A stretch of 64,000 nt of DNA from Dicyema japonicum (taxonomy: Eukaryota; Dicyemida; Rhombozoa; Dicyemidae). Location of the stretch: the NCBI GenBank assembly GCA_011109175.1, contig RDEW01000076.1, positions 1 to 64,000 of the forward strand. The letters are read 5' to 3'. Under the pieces are notes generated by a model. The model did no database searches. It had not been told where the DNA came from and saw nothing but the letters and a program-made list of their open reading frames with translations. Made by a program: the position numbers and the translations under genes. Shown piece by piece: positions 1 to 11,411 of the stretch (positions are counted from its first letter, which is position 1; each line of letters opens with the position of its first letter).

Positions 1-712
1 CTTTGTCCCTAATTTCGATTTTGATGATCTCCACAACAACTTCTCAAATCCTTGTTAGCTTGGAATGTCAGGGATTTGAAGAAATCGTAAAAATTCCAAT
101 CTCCTTTCCTTTTAAGTTGTTTTTCTTAATTGGGACATTTAGATTGGGGAACAATATTTACGTGAAATCTTGCGGAAAATTTTTCGTGGTCCCCGAGTTC
201 AGTGGAGCCCATGCGATCATCCTCCTATTGGCCAACCTCTTAACTCTGGTTTACGGAATTTTGGCCTTCGTGTGTCATTACTGCTTAAATAAGTCCCACA
301 AACTAACAGAACAGTTTTACAAAATGGTAATATTAAAATACATTCGAGGATTCAATCGTAAACATGGGGTTGGCTATGTTCTGGGGGATCGCACTCACCC
401 AGTGGATTCCCTTCAACGCGGGAATCACCAATTTCATTCAATCTGCGTTCATTTGCCAGGATTACCAGAATGCTTGCTATATTGTTGAGTTTCCCTTTCA
501 TTGGGAGTTCATATTCTCGGGGGTTGTTATTACATTTATTCTAGGTGTTTGGGATGGTTATTTTATTCTGTCTGGTTGTTAATTTTATGAATGTCTTTCT
601 TAAGACCACGTGGATTCTAAATATGGATATTTACAAAGAGAAGGATAGATTTTCGATTCCAAACAAAAGAAAACGTGTAAGATTCGCTGAATCGACTATT
701 AATTATATTTAA
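1..712 (+). CDS. Synaptophysin-family tetraspan (MARVEL) vesicle membrane protein, 5' end cut off by the window
   Basis: Three exons: 1-326, 349-522 and 545-712, split by two 22-nt GT...AG introns (327-348, 523-544) that restore one frame to a TAA stop. The protein shows the synaptophysin layout: a lumenal loop with VSLECQG and a cysteine further on (VKSCGKF), a hydrophobic segment (ILLLANLLTLVYGIL), another in exon 2 (LAMFWGIALTQW), a second lumenal loop with two cysteines (CQDY...CYIV), then GMVILFCLVVNF and a cytosolic basic tail ending KRKRVRF. It aligns by eye with synaptophysin/synaptoporin through the last membrane segment and the following FLKTTW (FKETGW in vertebrates). The family sits in small secretory or synaptic vesicles. 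The long Tyr/Gly-rich tail of vertebrate synaptophysin is absent. Family confident; exact paralogue not resolved. The start lies upstream of the window. Confidence 0.8.
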
Positions 713-798
713 CATTGTTGGTCCTTAATTTATTAACCCCCAAATCACGAGGAAGAGGATATGAGTTATCGTCTAATTAAGTGACCCCGGTGTCCATA

Positions 799-1239
799 TC
801 AGTCCTTTTCTTGCGGTTGGTTTTGGAGTCTTGGATGGATCTCCACAAGGTGAAGGTTTCTTCTCGTATCTGGAGCAGGCGTCCATATATAGTTTGATGT
901 CCGACCCAAGGGGATGGTCAGGGGACTTGCCATCTTGAGGAAGTCCCGTTCCGTAAGGTATGTAATGGGGACGTTTAGTTTTGGACGTCGAAGATCTCTA
1001 TAATATTCTGAGACATCGGTTTTGTAACACTTCCAGCTGTGCCTATAATGATAGTGGGGGGGACAATCCTTGCAGCTCAGGTGTATTCGACACTCGGTAG
1101 AACTAGTTGTTTGTATAGAAGCTCTAACGATGGGCGGGAAGATGCTTGGGAGTGCGTAAAAGCCTTGAGAATTCAAAACAAAAAATAATTTTATTTTATT
1201 ATTCGTGAACTTGGATGGCCGAGGTGTCTCCTCCGTCAA
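799..1239 (-). CDS. Unidentified protein (open frame, minus strand)
   Basis: An open frame of about 146 codons ends at TGA 799-801. The C-terminal 110 codons look like real protein: a Cys/His-rich stretch (CRIHLSCKDCPPHYHYRHSWKC) followed by a basic, proline-containing tail (RRPKLNVPITYLTERDFL...IHPRLQNQPQEKD). No ATG opens the frame, and the AT-rich start at about 1,160-1,215 looks like intron or non-coding sequence. A pyrimidine-rich AG acceptor near 1,165 suggests that the exon begins there. I do not recognise the family; a small mitochondrial protein is one guess without support. It faces the synaptophysin-like gene tail to tail, with about 86 bp between the stops. Confidence 0.35.
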   Translation of the reverse strand: MTEETPRPSKFTNNKIKLFFVLNSQGFYALPSIFPPIVRASIQTTSSTECRIHLSCKDCPPHYHYRHSWKCYKTDVSEYYRDLRRPKLNVPITYLTERDFLKMASPLTIPLGRTSNYIWTPAPDTRRNLHLVEIHPRLQNQPQEKD

Positions 1240-1730
1240 TAGGTATCGAGATAAGTGTCAGAAGCTTATGAATTGCAGCAGTTTAGGTTGTTTACTCAAT
1301 TTTAAGGAAGTTAAGGGAGGAATCATTGAAGGAAAATTTATTTACTTCCTCCATATCTCAGCAAAAATAATTTGGAGGAGGTCTAAATTCAATTTCCATA
1401 AAAATAAATGCACGTTATTTCAATTTTGTCTGACCTTGAAAGGAAAGCCTCCAGTGCCTCAGAAAGACAGGAATATTGCGGGTATTGAAGGAAAAAAAAC
1501 ACATTTGGCCAAGAATTATTTCGTCCGAGTGCGGGTGGAAGATTCTTCTAACTCAAGCATCGGTATCATCAAGGAATGTCAAAAAAATTAGATGGAGAAA
1601 ATTTACTGAAATTGCTCCATTCATCTCTAAGTGTTTTGAAATACGAATGTCGATGGATCAACAGAATGGCTAACTGGGGGAAACAATAGTCCTAGATTGG
1701 AAGCACTGTTGATCCAAGATCGGAATCTTT
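1240..1730. other. No gene recognised
   Basis: AT-rich sequence with a plus-strand open stretch (1205-1591) that shows no family motif and is rich in Lys, Asn and Phe. I see nothing supportable; it may be degraded LINE-A sequence leading into the fragment at 1,735. Confidence 0.4.
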
Positions 1731-1734
1731 TTTG

Positions 1735-2050
1735 AAGAGAGGAAATCAAATTGCAGTCATTGTGGTATGATCAAAGAGAGCGTGGATCATCTGGATACAC
1801 GATGTAGCAGGATGGTGCGTATATGGGGGACATAACGGAGTTGTAAGGTGTATAAACCTAAAACTACGTGTTAATTTGGAACCAAAAGAATAAGAGCACA
1901 TCACGATAAATCCAAGAATGAAATAATACTGATAGAAGTTGGGATCACCCCCAAGAATTGTTAAAACACGTTGAAGTTGAGAAGCTCTAGAAATACGATC
2001 TTCAGAATCAGAACCAATCTATTCAACAAGTAATTAAGGAGTTAGTTTAA
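1735..2050 (+). mobile_element. LINE-A C-terminal fragment, badly decayed
   Basis: Two short blocks match the better copy at 12.7-13.5 kb. One is a zinc-knuckle block, CSHCGMIKESVDHLDTRC (about 1,750-1,805). The other is an endonuclease-like block, IILIEVGITPKNC (about 1,930-1,965). Frames are broken between and after them. Confidence 0.55.
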
Positions 2051-2124
2051 GAGATTTTTTAATCGTGTCCGCCTTTGCGGCCTGGACACTTCACATGTAT
2101 CCCATCTCCATTTTAGTTGTCCCC

Positions 2125-3085
2125 TTAGTATGTATTGTATAGTTGGTTACCCAACCTGACTTTGACATTTATCTTTACTGGCCTGACAAGGCTATTCTTT
2201 TCCTCAGTTAGGCTTTCATGCAATTTCCTCCCCAGAGATATTTTTATCGCCGCTCGCCTTGAGAAAAAAAGGCGAGCGAGAATCCTTTCTCTCGAGGGAG
2301 TATGAAACCATCCCTCACATCCGTAAATCAGTCTTGGAAGAATCACAATTCGGAAGATAAACAGCATTGTATCGACATCCAACATTAGTTTTCTGGTGCA
2401 GAACATCGCTTGAACGGCCTTCTTCCTCCGCTCCTCGATGTCCTTCCGATACGATCCTCTTCCATCCACTGCAATCCCCAGGTATTGCAGGCTAGAGACT
2501 CTAGGTATCCGTAGCGTATAGGACTCTCTCTGGTGGCGACCCAGCCTGCATATTCGCAAGTAACTGGATTTTTCTGTGGATAGTTTCATCCCTCTCCTAT
2601 CGCACCAAACCTGGACTTTGTCGACAAAAGCCCCGATTCGTCGCTCAGAGATGTAGGCCTTTAGAGATGAGTCTAGGATTAAGATGTCATCCGCATATAT
2701 CATCAGCTTGGTCCTAACGTCTTGTGGAGAAGGAAAGTCTTCCATAAATATGTTGAATAATAGAGGGCTTAGAATAGACCCCTGCGGCACTCCTCTTTTA
2801 AACAATATATCTTCGGAATATCTTCCACCAACCACCACGTTTGATATCCTCCCAGTCAACAGGTTTTTCAGCCATAGGAACATTTGTCTTGAAATTTTTG
2901 ATCGAACCAGTTGACAGAATAAGGCTTCGTGCCATCCACACACCAATAACATTGTTTAAACACTCCAGAATGTTCACATAGACTTTCGAATCGGGAACTT
3001 TCATTGTACGGAGGAGCCTTGAGTGTGTTGAATTGATTCATTAGCATGATGTTCAATAAATGTTCCACTATATTTTCCATACAGT
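2125..3085 (-). mobile_element. LINE-C reverse transcriptase fragment
   Basis: The minus strand holds an open stretch of about 275 codons with RT palm motifs: RGVPQGSILSPLLFNIFM, then the catalytic YADDILIL, then STEKSSYL and SSLQYLGI, followed by a thumb-like region. Short frames at 2,798-3,080 continue it upstream but are frameshifted. The motif spacing is that of Jockey/CR1-type non-LTR retrotransposons. Neither an endonuclease nor a 3' end is present, so it is a dead fragment. Confidence 0.75.
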
Positions 3086-3474
3086 TTAATAAATCTCTTA
3101 GATCATAATTTGAGGATTTATGTGTAGCTTAGGCGAACGACATAGAAGGTGTCGAGTGGCTTCGTAAAACTTACGAATGTAGAAATCGCATTTTCAATCC
3201 ATTACCTGTGAGCTTATGATAGTTAGGGGACTAGAGTCATTTATTTTGAGTTGTAGTAACCCAACTTGGTCGGTTGATGCTTCAATAGGGAGATGTTCGG
3301 GGACAAAGTCGTTCCAAGTTAGTTTCGACACTCTCTTTTGGTGAACAAGGAACTTGTTAAAAACCTTTATTTAAATGTTAGAATTATTGTTTTGGTTGAA
3401 TAAATAAAATAATTTTAAATTCAATAATTTTTGTTTTGATAAATAAATTAATAATAAAAACAGTTGCCAAGATA
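3086..3474. other. Spacer, no gene
   Basis: AT-rich spacer between the LINE-C fragment and IFT80. A pyrimidine-poor CAG/AAG-rich stretch lies just before the IFT80 ATG. Nothing else is visible. Confidence 0.4.
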
Positions 3475-6002
3475 ATGAAATTATCAAATCTACATTACGC
3501 GGATAATAAAGGTAGAATGTGTTCTCAAACTAAGAGTTCGTATCATCAGTTTGTTGGCTCAATGGTTCCACAGTTCTTGGATGTTGTGAATCGGAAATAG
3601 TCGACAGTGATTCGAACATTTTCATGAAACTGACAGAAGAGGCTGTATGTATCTGCTGTGCAAGTTCTCTGGTAATAGGGACTGTCGATGGTTAACATTC
3701 GATTTAGTAAAGGAAAAATTTTTATGATTTCTAAAGCGGGAAAGATCTCCAAGAGCTTTCAGGCTCACAAGGGGGCAGTACTTTCAGTAAAGTGGTGTCC
3801 CGATCACTCCTCGTTTGCTACAAGTAAATGAAAATATAAGTTTCCAAGGCGGAGAAGACGGAAGTTTAAAGATCTGGTCAAATAACGGGATGCTCAGATC
3901 GACGATATTCCAAGAAAGTACCTTCGACGGTAATTAAAATAGACTCAGCCATATATTCGATCGCTTGGTCCCCGATAGATGCCAAAAACATCGTCTCAGC
4001 CTTCTACAAAAACTTGATCATTTCTTCCTTGGATGCTCAGACCGAGCAAGTCACGGTATTTAAATTTGTAATAAAAAGTGGAAAGCACACGAGGGAGCTG
4101 TTCTGGGGGTTGATTGGAGCAGAGATAACATTATTGTATCGGGAGGTGAAGACTGCAGATATAAAGTATGAAATATCTACCAATCTACCAGATTTGGGAC
4201 AATCGGGGACGTCTTATATTTCAAAGCAGAATGGAATCGCACGTGATAACATCAATTTGCTGTTCACCATTCGGGGATTGTTTCTCCGTGGCAACGTACA
4301 ACACGTTACGTTTATGTCGAAATAACGGGGTGATACGACCGTGGGAATACTTTAGATGTCCTATTCACTAGAAAAGCTCTCCTCCGAGGGAATCATGTCG
4401 ACTAGTTGGTCTCCAAATGGGAGCAAGCTTGCGATAGGATTCAGTAGTGGGAGACTTCTCATCACCCAGGTAACGGGAAGGTACAATCTGCAGTAATTAT
4501 AGGACCATGGAGTGGAAAAACCTCAAGTTGATTCTAAAAAAGCCGAAAAATATTCACATAAAAGATATTGTGACGAGTAATGAGGAAAACTTGGAATTTC
4601 GCGACAATGTCATCGCATTCTCGATTAAACATGACCGTTTGGTGGCACTCACGGATAATCAATGTTTCATATACAAGTTTACTAAATGCGCATATTTAGC
4701 GTGGAGAACTGGAATACCCCCGCAATATTCAAATTAAGGGACAGTGGAGTAACCTCCATTATGCAATCCAAAAAGTAGAATATTACGCTTATCGAGATTA
4801 TTCGGTTTAGTTGATGAGAATGGATTGGCCGTGTATTACTATGATGGACGACCTGTTCAGTTGAGTCTCCCAGGCTTTAAGCAGAATTGTCTCTGCGACT
4901 TAACTGACGACTTCATGGCCTATGTGACAAATGGAAGAGGTAGTTTTGTCTTAGCAACAGAAATCACTGTGGTTGACTCTATTACGGGGAACAATTTAAT
5001 GGCGGGAAAAGGAAATTTACTTCATAAGGTGGTTTCGGGATAACCTTCAGAGTCCAATCACTCAAATAAAACTGGGAGATGACAACTTACTCTATATTCT
5101 TGACCAAAAACGGGACCTTTACGTAACTTGCCTCCAATTACCGCTAAACAAGAAAATCCAAAAAATCAGTAACCCCCAATTATTTGTCAAATAGGCTCCT
5201 CGGTGGAAAGTTTCATGTGCAATGAAATAAACTCATCACTGGTCACTGTGGGGAGGGAAATTTAGTATTATGGATTTACCCCCTAATCATCTTCACGGAC
5301 AAATCATTACTAACTTCCGCAATTATCGACTATGACATCAGGTTGACCATGTATGAATCAATTCTAGAGATTTGGGCAAAAATCCAAGAATAGTCTCATA
5401 TCTTGGGAATGAGGTTACTTTGGAGACCAACGAGGCTCCTAGGATATTGCATTCTGTTTCTTTATTTGCGAATGGATTTTTAAAGACAGTCAGGAAAAAT
5501 CTATCTGAGGCCCTGAGACTCGCTCGTCTAATAAATTTATATTTTTAATTAATTTTTAGATAAACCAGTTCTGGACTGTTCTTGCCGTGGCTGCTCTAAC
5601 GGATCTTCAACTTGGTGTCGCTCAAACTGCGTTTACAGCAATTGGAGAGGTCTCGTGTAAATTTGAATGTGAAGATCGATAAAAGCGAATATTGTCGGAA
5701 AATGTCAGAAATGGGACCAAGGAAGCAAAGAGAGCAGCATTGATGCTGTATTCCGGGAATTATGTCGAAGCTCAGCAAATTTACCTGAAAAATAATATGA
5801 TACGTGAGGCGGTAGACATGAACATTACACTTCACAAATGGAATACGTGAGCCTACCGGTTAATTACAGGGCTCTTGAATTGGCTTTCAAACACCCAACA
5901 TTCATTGATGTTGTTTTAAATGCCAGAAGAGAGTATTTGGAGAACCTAAATATGGCAGAAACAATCCCTGAATTTCTTAAACTAACAGTAAATGCAGTAT
6001 AA
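3475..6002 (+). CDS. IFT80: Intraflagellar transport protein 80 (IFT80), 18 exons with very short introns
   Basis: IFT80 is a WD40 subunit of the IFT-B complex that builds and maintains cilia. The ATG at 3475 opens [20 protein letters not shown], which parallels the human start. Removing 17 introns gives about 708 codons (human 777). Most are 21-26 nt, for example 3512-3534, 3691-3712, 3824-3848, 4056-4078, 4166-4191, 4330-4355, 4481-4502, 4677-4699, 4775-4796 and 4940-4960. WD blocks follow in order: [45 protein letters not shown] and [13 protein letters not shown]. Later come the second propeller and the C-terminal helical part ([54 protein letters not shown]). One intron (5531-5559) would be AT...AG. 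The frame needs one extra base near 5,250 (in a GGGG run) and one near 5,692, so this is either a recent pseudogene or a sequence with two base-call gaps. Stop TAA 6000-6002. The intron near 3,930 could be 19 or 31 nt. Confidence 0.9.
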
Positions 6003-6300
6003 ATTATCATTTAATCATAAAATGTTGTTTTGGCTCGGGCACTATTACGTCATCCTCTTCCACCTGTTCTTGCCAAGAGCGAGCTCCCTAGTCCAAGTTC
6101 TCTCAGAGACACCTCTTAATCTTTTGAAGGTCAGGAATATTAGTGGGTGGTCCTTGGTAGTCCATGGAATCGTAGAGCATCAAAGTGAAGAAGTTCTCCA
6201 GGTCCATTCCGATACAGTCCAAACACCCACCACTATTTCAATCGAGGGTGACAAGCAGCTGAGATACATAAAATTTAAGATTATTTTCTGTTATCTTATT
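6003..6300. other. No gene recognised downstream of IFT80
   Basis: A plus-strand open stretch (5992-6330) overlaps the end of IFT80 but shows no motif. Nothing else is supportable. Confidence 0.35.
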
Positions 6301-6309
6301 TATCAAGAT

Positions 6310-6480
6310 AAAGGCAACCTAGACACTTAGATAACCCCGAATACACAGGAAAAAGGTCAAGAGTTAATTAACGTCGGACTAAGTCCTCACGGTGGAGTGA
6401 AATCATCTTTTCCATGAATAACGCCCATGGAAACCCCTCCAGAGGAGTCGGGAAGGGATAGATCCTTTTTGGATGTCAGC
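6310..6480 (+). repeat. Rep45 dispersed repeat, one copy
   Basis: Contains the blocks shared with the copies at 45.4 and 45.9 kb: AACCCCGAATACAC, then GTTAATTAACGTC, then GGAAACCCCTCCAGAGGAGT and GATCCTTTTT. It has no coding content. Confidence 0.6.
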
Positions 6481-6876
6481 CGAAATGGGCGTCTTATAAA
6501 ACAGAAAAATCGATTGATGTATTTTAGGCCTTGAAGAAGGCACAGAATTCATAAATACAAAGGGGGAGTCACAAGCTGAATAGTCGGTCTCGTGATATTG
6601 AAGGGGACTATCAGTTGACCAATGATATTTTATTTAATTCTTCAAATAATCTCTTGAATAAACCAACAAAAGTTGAGATAAGACAATAATCGACATTCTA
6701 ATCAATAATGTAACAATATTTTAGTTTAAAAAAATAAAAACTTTATTTAATAATTTAAATAAAAATAAAAATCTGGATCATTTTTGAAAGTTATTAAGGT
6801 AAGCTTATTAATTCAAATTCAAAAGATAATCATCACTGTAATTAGTTGCTGTGAAACAAATTCAATTACTTATTTC
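6481..6876. other. AT-rich upstream region of CNNM
   Basis: Very AT-rich sequence, with poly-A/T runs around 6,720-6,780. It probably holds the CNNM promoter and 5' UTR; no discrete motif can be named. Confidence 0.35.
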
Positions 6877-9023
6877 ATGCTAATCTTCCTTCTTATTTAT
6901 GGCATTTATTCAGATAAAAATTTGTACGGATTTTCCCCAGTTGATTCGTCACCGATTTTTAAAGAGGATGGGATTCATGTATTCAATAACGAAAATGTGG
7001 TTCTGCGGGCAATTGGAAGGGATTTGACTTACAAAATAATATGGTTCACTGAAATAAACAGAACAGTCAATTCGGTTTGTAGTGACTTTAAGATTCCTAC
7101 CTATTCCGCCCCCAAATGGTGCGAAAGTGTAACAAACTGTCTCTCCTTTTCTGTGGATTCGTTCAAACCCAATCGAAAGTACTATCCATGTCTTTGCGAC
7201 AATACGACCCAACATTGCTATCACCAAGGAGGATCCCCCATTCTAACAATCATCTCAAATGCTCCAGTACCTCCTGTGATCTCTCTTTGGCTGAAAATTG
7301 TGTTTGTAATTGTCGGGTTCTTCCTAACCGGCCTTTTCAGTGGTCTCAACCTTGGACTCATGTCTCTGGGTCTCACTGAACTTCAAATAATTGAGGATTC
7401 TGGTACCCCAACTGAACAAAAATACGCTAAAATGATAAAACCCGTGAGAAAGCGGGGGAACTTGCTACTGTGCACAATTCTCTTTGGAAATGTACTGGTG
7501 AACACGACGATTACGATAATTCTTGATGATCTTATTGGTTCGGGAATCATGGCTGTGGTAGCCTCAACGTTGGGAATTGTTATCCTCGGGGAAATCATCC
7601 CCCAAGCCGTATGTTCTCGACACAGTCTCAAGGTGGGGGCGAAGACAATTTGGATTACCTACTTTTTCATAGTCGTCACCTTCCCCCTGTCTTTCCCGAT
7701 TTCATACATCCTTACCAAATGTCTGGGAGAGGAAATCGGTCAAGTGTTCTCACGTGAGAAACTGATTGCATTAATTCGAATCACGTGTCAGAAGCCAGAC
7801 TCAAAGAAGAGCGATGCGATGAATATAATTGCTGGAGCCCTTGAAATCTCAAAGAAAACAGTGAAGGACGTGATGACTTTGATTGATGACGTGTTTATGC
7901 TTAATTATGACTCCATTCTTAACTTTTCAACAATGTCGGGGATCATGCAGAAGGGGTACACGAGAATTCCTATCTATGAGAATAACCGTAGCAACATTGT
8001 GGCCATTCTGAACGTAAAGGACCTCACTTTTGTTGGGCCTGACGATGCCATTCCTCTAAAGACCATCTCCACCTTCTATCGTCGGACTATTGTCTCAGTA
8101 TTGGAGGAGACTAGCTTAGAAGCCATGCTAAAGGACTTCCTCTCTGGTTTTGTTACTGTTTTAGCCAAGGACGATCCCATATGGCAATTGTAAAGAAACA
8201 AACAGGGGAAGAACGCACCCAACAAGAGGTCACCGGACTAATTACTTTGGAGGATATCATAGAAGAGATCCTACAGGCGGAAATTGTGGACGAAACTGAC
8301 TCTATAAGTTAGATTGTGGTGGTAAATTATCAGCTGACAATCGATTAAAGAGAAAACGTGTCGTGAACCGTTTGGACTTTACCTGCTTCAACACGCAGTC
8401 TTCAGCACCTCAGATTTCTCCACAGTTGATGTTGGCTGCCTTCCAATTCCTTTCAACATGTTTAGTTTATGTCGAATTCCTTAGCTGTGGAGATATTCGG
8501 CTCTACGTTTATCTCCGAGACTGTTCTGAAAAGACTACTGAAACATAGTGCTGTGGTCAATTTGAATGTGGTCTCTGAAGCTGATAGTCTCAGTCATGGC
8601 AATGATGAAGGTCGTTATATATACAAGTACAACCAACCTGCCGATTATTTTGTTCTCATTCTCCAAGGGAGATGCGAGGTTAGAGTTGGAGTGGAACAAC
8701 TGCTTTTTGACGCGGGAACTTTCACATATTTTGGTACGAAAGCCATCAAAAGTTTATAATGTTATGATTCAGGCGAAAGAATTGTTCTTTCGGGTGGGAG
8801 GAGAGCTACTGTTGAGATGTTTCCCATTCCTCCACGTCATTCCTACATTTGTGACTTTTCTCTTCGGGCAGTAACGGATGTGCAGTATATTAAGGTAGTT
8901 TGAGTGATAATTTGGATTACTGCTGCTGACTACATTAAAGCTTGCCGGGCCACAGCCTTGGAGATGCAGACCCCCCATCGTGACGAAAATACCATTGTTG
9001 ACTTGAATGATGACTGCAATTAA
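6877..9023 (+). CDS. CNNM / cyclin-M (ancient conserved domain) Mg2+ transport mediator
   Basis: The CNNM family comprises basolateral or plasma-membrane Mg2+ transport proteins. The ATG at 6877 begins a signal peptide ([12 protein letters not shown]). Joining exons 6877-8146, 8170-8307, 8334-8459, 8485-8751, 8773-8894 and 8916-9023 gives exactly 676 codons plus TAA. Order of domains: a Cys-containing extracellular region (to about residue 130), the DUF21 membrane domain ([50 protein letters not shown]), a CBS pair ([39 protein letters not shown]), and a cyclic-nucleotide-binding-like domain ([14 protein letters not shown]). All are in the order of human CNNM2/4. Introns are 21-26 nt. The last (8895-8915) would end GG rather than AG, an oddity. 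No frameshift is needed, so the gene is probably functional. Confidence 0.92.
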
Positions 9024-9109
9024 AATATAACCTTTTTCTTTTATAATTTTCTAACATCTTTCTTTTTATTTTTTTGGCTAACTTTTAGATAATTTTTTCA
9101 AATCTCTGA

Positions 9110-9330
9110 TTTTTCCCGCTTCGAGTCTCCCTGCTGTTTATTTCGGCTCAATGTTCGATGCACCAATGATGCTGAAAAGTGACGCCGTTATTAGTGATAC
9201 CTCACTGCGGAACCGGATTGTCTGCAGGGACACACACGGAACCAAAAGAAAAAACATGTCTCCTTCCAATGATTAACTGTTCTTTACTGTTAAGTGTGTG
9301 TAATGAAAATGCAGAGCTAATCAGTAGGCA
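9110..9330 (+). mobile_element. tRNA-derived SINE, 5'-truncated
   Basis: A B-box-like block (CTTCGAGTCTCCCTGCTG, about 9,118) is followed by the SINE body seen at 44.0-44.3 kb: GTGACGCCGTTATTAGTG, GCGGAACCGGATTGTCT, then ACACACGGAACC and TTAACTGTTCTTTACT. Similarity runs to about 9,330. Confidence 0.65.
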
Positions 9331-9589
9331 TACTTATGAGGATCTGTGTGAGCTTAGAATTGAAAGTATAATGGAATTGCCAAAATGTTTTAATATACTT
9401 AATTATATGTGGTGTTTATTTCACGTTTCCTATCAATTATAATGTCGTGCTATTATTTTGCAGTACAATCTCAACCAATCATTTTTATTGATAAATTTTA
9501 TTTAATCAATAATATTTTATCAAATCGAATTTTAATTTGTTAAAAATTAAGATTTCAAATTAAATAGTTTGTTGTAACTATTGATCCCC

Positions 9590-9700
9590 GTCGACAAAAC
9601 TGATGCGATTGCCTCTCACAATAGTAATGGAGATTAACTGGATGAGGCACTGGCTTCACGGAAGTCTGGGTGTAGCCGAACGTCCTAGTTTCTTGAGTTA
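9590..9700 (-). mobile_element. LINE-B extreme 3' fragment
   Basis: The minus strand reads LKKLGRSATP...LIQLISITIVRGNRI, matching the C-terminal 'ISLAI-RGN' block of LINE-B. It is only about 110 bp long. Confidence 0.55.
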
Positions 9701-9889
9701 ATTATTAGTAATATTATATTAAACAGCGAATTTATATATGAAAATTACAACTCCTGTTAATCATACCTTGTTCTGGTCACTAAAATGGAGTTCATTGATG
9801 TTGATTAGCCACGTGGTGTTATGTGACTATTTGGTTTAAGATTTTTGTTTTTTTCTGTTTTTTCTCTTCCTATTTCGAATAGAGTGTTG

Positions 9890-9985
9890 TCTTGGATCCG
9901 GGAGTGGGGAGGCATGTAAAAAGATCATTTACTCTCCTTCACTCCACTTGAGGGGCTCCCACAGTGGGAGGAATAGACATGGATA
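9890..9985 (-). repeat. Rep45 copy, inverted
   Basis: Reverse complement of the Rep45 core: CCCCTCAAGTGGAGTGAAGG followed by GAGTAAATGATC. Confidence 0.55.
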
Positions 9986-9989
9986 TGAC

Positions 9990-10625
9990 ACAAGGTAAAA
10001 GAATCTTAACCCATTCCGTAAATTGACCCTAACCCTTTCTCTAATTTACCCTAAAACCCATTTATTTTTGTCCCTTTCAACGTTAAACACTTTTTTAGAC
10101 AAAATTAAAAAATTCATCTCACGGTGACTGAAAGTGATAAGTTTAATTAATCAGCCAGGACTTGATGATGCAATTAAAATTCCCCAATTTTGAAGTTTTC
10201 CACAAAAATGATTTCATAATCTAAATGTCTCGCTGCTACCTTCTTCATCACTGCTAAGAAAATGTCTTTCATTTATATTCTGATTAATTGGGCTGTTTTC
10301 GTTATCATGTTGTTTTCTGGTGTCCTAACTTTCAATTTTACAAGCAATAAGTTTTAATGTTGGTCGGGAAACCCTTGAATCTCAGAGAAAGAAAAACTTT
10401 ATAAACTTCCGTATTTAATTGGTGCCCATTTACCCAATTTGACGTTGAGCGGACTTCATATGGGACTTCTTACCTTTTCAGTCTGACTTGCTTTAGAGAT
10501 GCCATATTTCTCACATCTGACCGTATTTCCTTACATTTTCTATTTTTTTCATTTTGATTTACAAGTTAATATGAATCCTAGAGGAACACCAAGGAGATAA
10601 GCCTCTTATTATCTTAAGTTCTCTA
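9990..10625. other. No gene recognised
   Basis: AT-rich. It contains a short CCCTAACCCT stretch near 10,020 but no repeat array. Nothing supportable. Confidence 0.4.
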
Positions 10626-10628
10626 AAC

Positions 10629-10875
10629 TTGTCTCCAGCATTAAATGATTATGCCATCTCGCTGCTAAACTGCTACATAGGTGTTGTGGAGTTTGAGCCC
10701 AAAGAGTGTGATGAGATGGATGTTATGATCCGTGGGGTATTCAGAGAAACCCATTTCATGTGCTGGTATCCAATAAGGAGAGGTTATATTAATCCCAGGA
10801 GAAATTCGACTGTGAACTGTGTGGAGTATCCAACTAAGTGAGCGTATCTTTATGCGAATGGACTACAGCCTGGGT
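10629..10875 (+). mobile_element. LINE-A fragment (post-RT region)
   Basis: Frame ALNDYAISLLNCYIGVV...YINPRRNSTVNCVEYPTK, then a stop and AYLYANG. It precedes, in element order, the block that opens the 12.7 kb copy (GRGLCGVVQLSERILMR). It is a short, broken copy. Confidence 0.5.
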
Positions 10876-10933
10876 CAAGTGTGTCTGCTAGGAAGCATGC
10901 CATAATAACGACCGAGAAAACACGGGAAACTAT

Positions 10934-11369
10934 CTAAGCACTAGACTCAGACCGTCTTGGGCCCGAAGACTCCACTTGTCTCGACAACAATGGGTTGAAC
11001 GTGGAATCTCGTAGAGAGGCTGTCGCATTTTTTATCTTGAAATTCTCTAAAGTCCGAGCAGCCTCCTCAGCTTTCAACGTGGAACTAGCAAGTCTCGACT
11101 GGGGGCTCAAGCATTTCCGACATGGACGGGAAGTTTTCTCGTATCTCTGATGGTTTTTGAAGTATTTGATAACTGTCGTTGAGGAGACTGCTGAATAAGT
11201 TGGTCGACTTACAAATTTTTGTTGTAGTTTTTGAATTAGGTGAACCATTGCTGCAATAAATATTGAATTTAAAGTCAATGCTCCAATCATTGTTGAATTG
11301 GTGGTAAATGTAATCAAAATTGTATTTTTGTGAATAAATACAAGTCGAGGATGGAATAGTTCGTGACAT
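10934..11369 (-). CDS. Unidentified two-exon protein, 137 residues
   Basis: The ATG at 11369-11367 opens MSRTIPSSTCIY. A 22-nt GT...AG intron (11191-11212) joins it in frame to an exon ending at TAG 10934-10936. Total coding length is 414 nt, divisible by three. The second half is basic and Ser-rich with a CRKC motif (RPCRKCLSPQS), then an Ala/Glu-rich helix-like stretch (LKAEEAARTLENFKI). No family is recognised. An unspliced reading from a second ATG (11317) stays open across the same region, so the splice is inferred. Its start lies 42 bp from the start of the divergent gene at 11,412, suggesting a shared promoter. Confidence 0.45.
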
Positions 11370-11411
11370 GACTAAAATAATTCAGATACAGAATTCATCT
11401 TTTGTCACCAC

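Noticed and set aside
10015-10045. Telomere-like CCCTAACCCT
   Set aside because: A single short occurrence with no array.
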